From Acidisarcina polymorpha (lineage in GTDB: Bacteria > Acidobacteriota > Terriglobia > Terriglobales > Acidobacteriaceae): a stretch of DNA of 64,000 nt. Shown in pieces: positions 61,104-64,000 of this stretch. Every line of letters begins with the position of its first letter. The first letter of the stretch is position 1. The translations under genes and the position numbers were made by a program. A model generated the notes under the pieces. That model was not told where the DNA came from. It saw only the letters and a program-made list of their open reading frames with translations, and did not search any database. The stretch covers positions 5,580,001 through 5,644,000 of the forward strand of contig NZ_CP030840.1 of assembly GCF_003330725.1 (NCBI RefSeq), in the 5' to 3' direction.

Positions 61104-63653
61104 ATGACAGGGGATGATTTAGCACGCCGCAGGGGCGCAGCCGCAGTTGATGGGATGGTGCGGGTCAGGGGCGCGCGAGAGCATAACCTCAAAAACCTCG
61201 ACGTCGATATTCCCCGCGACGCCCTGGTAGTGTTCACGGGGGTTTCGGGATCCGGGAAGTCGTCGCTCGCGTTCGGCACGCTCTACGCTGAGGCTCAGAG
61301 GCGATATCTCGAGTCGGTGTCGCCCTATGCGCGGCGTCTCTTCCACCAATTGGCGGTGCCGGAGGTTGACTCGATCGACGGGCTGCCTCCCGCGGTCGCT
61401 CTGCAGCAGCAGCGAGGGTCCCCGACGACCCGGTCGTCCGTCGGTAGCGTGACCACGCTCTCCAACCTCTTGCGCATGTTGTATTCTCGCGCCGGAGATT
61501 ATCCTTCTGGTCAGGCGATGCTCTATGCCGAATCATTCTCTACCAACACGGCTGAAGGAGCTTGCCCCAAGTGTCATGGGCTGGGGCGCATCTACGAGGT
61601 AACGGAAAAGTCGATGGTTCCGGATGACTCGCTGACCATCCGCCAACGCGCAGTTGCGGCGTGGCCGACCGCATGGCAGGGCCAGAACCTCAGAGACATC
61701 CTGGTGACACTCGGCTACGACGTCGACAAGCCGTGGCGCGAGCTTTCGAAAAAGGACCGCGATTGGATTTTGTTTACTGACGAACAGCCGACCGTTCCGG
61801 TGTATGCCGGATTTACGCCCACGGAGACTCGGGCAGCCCTGCGCCGCAAACTGGAGCCCAGCTATCAGGGAACGTTCACGGGAGCGCGACGCTATGTACT
61901 CAGCACCTTCGCAAACAGCCAGAGCGCTATGATGAAGCGTCGCGTCGCGCAGTTCATGCTGAGTACGGAATGCCCGGTGTGCCATGGCAAGCGGCTGCGG
62001 CCGGAGTCCCTTCGAGTGAAGTTTGCGGGAATGGACATCGCCGAGATTTCCGCCCTCCCCATGAAGCGGCTGGAATCCATATTTCGCTCGTGTGCGGAAG
62101 ATCGGGGCACGGGCCAAGCGAACCCAGACGGGCAGCATCCAGAGAAAGCGATCGTTGCGCAGCGAATCTCCCAGGACATTTTGGCGAGGCTTGAGGTGCT
62201 GCTCGATCTTGGTCTCGGATATTTATCGCTGGAGCGAAGCACGCCAACCCTTTCGCCGGGTGAATTGCAGCGTCTGCGTTTGGCAACGCAGGTACACTCC
62301 AATCTTTTCGGCGTAGTCTATGTGCTCGACGAGCCGTCAGCCGGTCTGCACCCTGCGGATACGGATGCCTTGTTGAAGGCGCTCCATCGGCTGAAGGAGT
62401 CGGGCAATACGCTGTTTGTGGTTGAGCATGAACTCGAAGTGATGCGAAGCGCCGACTGGCTCGTGGACGTGGGGCCGGGAGCCGGAGAGAACGGCGGACA
62501 GATTTTGTACAGTGGTCCGCCGGATGGTCTGCGCACTGTGACCGCCTCCCAGACTCGCCGGTACATCTTCGCGCAAGGGCATTCGACTGGCCGAACACCC
62601 CGGGAGCCGCGCGGCTGGCTTCGCCTCCGTGGCGTCAGCCTCAATAACCTCGAACGTCTGGATGTGGCAATTCCGCTGGGTGTGTTTACTTCGGTGACCG
62701 GTGTTTCGGGATCGGGGAAGTCGAGCCTGATCAGCCAGGCGCTTGTGGACCTGGTGGCTGATCGCCTGGGCCAGAGGATTGAACCTGACGGGGATATCGA
62801 TAACGAGGAACTCGAACAAGCTGCGCCGATAACTGCCGCAGGTGAAATCGTGAGCGGTGTAGAGAGCCTGCGGCGCATGGTTCGCGTTGACCAGAGGCCC
62901 ATTGGACGCACGCCGCGCTCGAACATGGCCACCTATACGGGGCTGTTCGATCATGTGCGGAGGCTCTTCGCGGCCACAAAGCTGGCGCGATCGAGACACT
63001 ATGATGCGGGTCAATTTTCATTCAATGTGGGGAAAGGCCGCTGCCCCACCTGCTCGGGTGAGGGATCGGTATGTGTAGAGCTTCTTTTTCTGCCCAGCGT
63101 GTATGCTCCTTGTCCCACGTGCCATGGAGCGCGTTTCAATCCCAAAACACTCGAGATCAAGTATCACGATAAGGACATCTCCCAGGTGTTGGCGCTCACG
63201 GTCGAAGCGGCTCTCGACTTTTTCTCCGGTGAGCCGACTGTTCAGCGCTCCCTGAGAGTCCTGAGCGATGTCGGGCTGGGATATCTGAAGCTGGGCCAGC
63301 CGGCCACGGAGTTATCCGGAGGCGAGGCGCAGCGCATCAAGCTGGCCACTGAGCTTCAGCGTGCTCAGCATGGAGACACCCTTTACATTCTCGATGAACC
63401 GACTACCGGCCTTCATCCGTCAGACGTGGAACGCCTGCAGGCGCAGTTGGACGGACTCGTTGAAGCGGGAAACACGGTTGTGGTGGTTGAGCACGATATG
63501 CAGATCGTTGCCGAGAGCGATTGGATGATCGACATTGGGCCGGGAGCGGGCGACGAGGGCGGCACGATCGTCGCAAGTGGGCCGCCGAGTGAAGTGATGA
63601 AGTCCGAGCGCAGTAAAACGGCGCACTACCTTAGAAAATACTTTCATCCCTAA
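61104..63653 (+). CDS. UvrA-like excinuclease ATPase, short class without UvrB-binding domain
   Basis: 849-aa UvrA-family ABC ATPase, shorter than canonical UvrA (~940-960 aa). It has two nucleotide-binding modules: Walker [18 protein letters not shown] with signature [12 protein letters not shown], and Walker [15 protein letters not shown] with signature [12 protein letters not shown]. Zinc modules are CPKCHGLG and CPTCSGEG...CPTCHGAR. The segment between the first Walker A and the first zinc module is about 100 residues shorter than in UvrA, which is where UvrB binds. This fits the UvrA2/DrrC-type paralogues linked to drug or DNA-adduct tolerance. Confidence 0.88.
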   Translation: MTGDDLARRRGAAAVDGMVRVRGAREHNLKNLDVDIPRDALVVFTGVSGSGKSSLAFGTLYAEAQRRYLESVSPYARRLFHQLAVPEVDSIDGLPPAVALQQQRGSPTTRSSVGSVTTLSNLLRMLYSRAGDYPSGQAMLYAESFSTNTAEGACPKCHGLGRIYEVTEKSMVPDDSLTIRQRAVAAWPTAWQGQNLRDILVTLGYDVDKPWRELSKKDRDWILFTDEQPTVPVYAGFTPTETRAALRRKLEPSYQGTFTGARRYVLSTFANSQSAMMKRRVAQFMLSTECPVCHGKRLRPESLRVKFAGMDIAEISALPMKRLESIFRSCAEDRGTGQANPDGQHPEKAIVAQRISQDILARLEVLLDLGLGYLSLERSTPTLSPGELQRLRLATQVHSNLFGVVYVLDEPSAGLHPADTDALLKALHRLKESGNTLFVVEHELEVMRSADWLVDVGPGAGENGGQILYSGPPDGLRTVTASQTRRYIFAQGHSTGRTPREPRGWLRLRGVSLNNLERLDVAIPLGVFTSVTGVSGSGKSSLISQALVDLVADRLGQRIEPDGDIDNEELEQAAPITAAGEIVSGVESLRRMVRVDQRPIGRTPRSNMATYTGLFDHVRRLFAATKLARSRHYDAGQFSFNVGKGRCPTCSGEGSVCVELLFLPSVYAPCPTCHGARFNPKTLEIKYHDKDISQVLALTVEAALDFFSGEPTVQRSLRVLSDVGLGYLKLGQPATELSGGEAQRIKLATELQRAQHGDTLYILDEPTTGLHPSDVERLQAQLDGLVEAGNTVVVVEHDMQIVAESDWMIDIGPGAGDEGGTIVASGPPSEVMKSERSKTAHYLRKYFHP

Positions 63654-64000
63654 ATGCGAAGCGGGCAGAAGCCCGGAATGCAAAGCGGGCAGACGCCCGG
63701 AACGGTTGATGGGAAACCGAGCTGTTTGGCGATGAAAGCCCAACTGGCGGCCCGCCGTTGCAACGCCGGATGCAAATGCTGCAACAGTCTTTTCTGAAGC
63801 CGCTCCGCTCATGCCATGATTGCCCGATTGAGAACGAAAATCCCGTGCCACATTGATATCAGTTCTCGAAGCGCAGACAGTCAAGATGGTCATGATCTAC
63901 AGCCCCGGGGCACGGGATACAGCTTTATCGTACCGTTTTTCGGAGGCTTTCTGCGCCGGGTCATGCCGGGCGTCAAGCAGCGGCGGCTAAAACAAGGATC
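63654..64000 (+). other. Intergenic end of the window (347 bp)
   Basis: No supported gene; the open frame on the minus strand (63420-63893) overlaps the UvrA-like gene and looks like a shadow. Two small hairpins lie just after the uvrA-like stop. Confidence 0.4.
63662..63699. repeat. Two tandem 24-bp units, each with a CGGGC-GCCCG hairpin
   Basis: CGGGCAGAAGCCCG (63662-63675) and CGGGCAGACGCCCG (63686-63699) each form a 5-bp stem with a 4-nt loop, in repeated units of 24 bases. There is no T-run, so they look more like REP-type extragenic elements than terminators. They follow the UvrA-like stop by 8 bases. Confidence 0.85.

Noticed and set aside
60763-61125. 120-aa minus-strand frame before the UvrA-like gene
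   Set aside because: Overlaps both neighbouring genes and resembles nothing.

Overview
The window looks like a chromosomal segment of an acidobacterium (Acidobacteriota, Terriglobia/Acidobacteriaceae-like). I infer this from a GWxTD-domain protein followed by a carboxypeptidase-regulatory/outer-membrane-barrel protein, several large secreted TPR or uncharacterised proteins, the high-GC coding style, and an acid-stress-type cluster (YfdX, HdeD). No rRNA is present, so the assignment rests on gene content alone. Genes lie on both strands in short operons.

Layout. 0-6 kb: a metallophosphoesterase, then a minus-strand run of antitoxin, RelE-type toxin, lysS and a racemase-like gene with overlapping or abutting ends, and a secreted amidohydrolase. 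6-8.2 kb: the Fo part of ATP synthase (two AtpI/AtpZ-like proteins, subunit a, subunit c) closed by a strong terminator; F1 and subunit b are not here. 8-24.6 kb: ordinary chromosomal genes (esterase, GH19 lysozyme/chitinase, MscS channel, TPR protein, purH, rhomboid, DEAD-box helicase, AAA protein, Uma2 protein, trpE), with a nonsense-interrupted nucleotidase and a decayed ParD/ParE-like pair. 25-36 kb: glutamate dehydrogenase, a degenerate sigma-54-activator-like regulator, an M48 protease, an ABC ATPase with its periplasmic adaptor, and the GWxTD/barrel pair.

36.4-38.9 kb: a tRNA-Lys(CTT) gene is the target of a small integrated element. A 93-bp direct repeat starting exactly at the anticodon loop brackets about 2.15 kb that carries divergent TetR and AraC regulators. 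A tyrosine-recombinase remnant starts inside the distal repeat and continues outside it. Accessory genes follow: a membrane glycosyltransferase, MerC-like and CDF-like metal proteins, and a signalling cluster. That cluster has a PAS histidine kinase with an ethylene-receptor-like membrane domain and three response regulators, one with Glu at the phosphorylation site. Next come a nonsense-interrupted HAD phosphatase and an acid/envelope-stress group (two paralogous secreted proteins, HdeD, DUF4136, YfdX lipoprotein).

52.9-60.8 kb: a redox/detoxification block (DsbA-like protein, old yellow enzyme, zinc alcohol dehydrogenase, aldo/keto reductase, thioredoxin-reductase-like flavoprotein without the CxxC, UBP-type zinc finger, quinone oxidoreductase, and a frameshifted beta-hydroxyacid dehydrogenase). 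The window ends with a short UvrA paralogue and two small hairpins.

A recurring theme is genes broken by a single lesion: two one-base frameshifts (antitoxin at 3839-3843, dehydrogenase near 60627), two in-frame TGA codons (21539-21541 and 48681-48683) and one multiply damaged toxin-antitoxin pair. The sequence alone cannot separate recent pseudogenisation from base-calling error. The strongest leads are the tRNA-Lys island, the ethylene-receptor-like kinase with its response-regulator set, and the toxin-antitoxin module joined to lysS.
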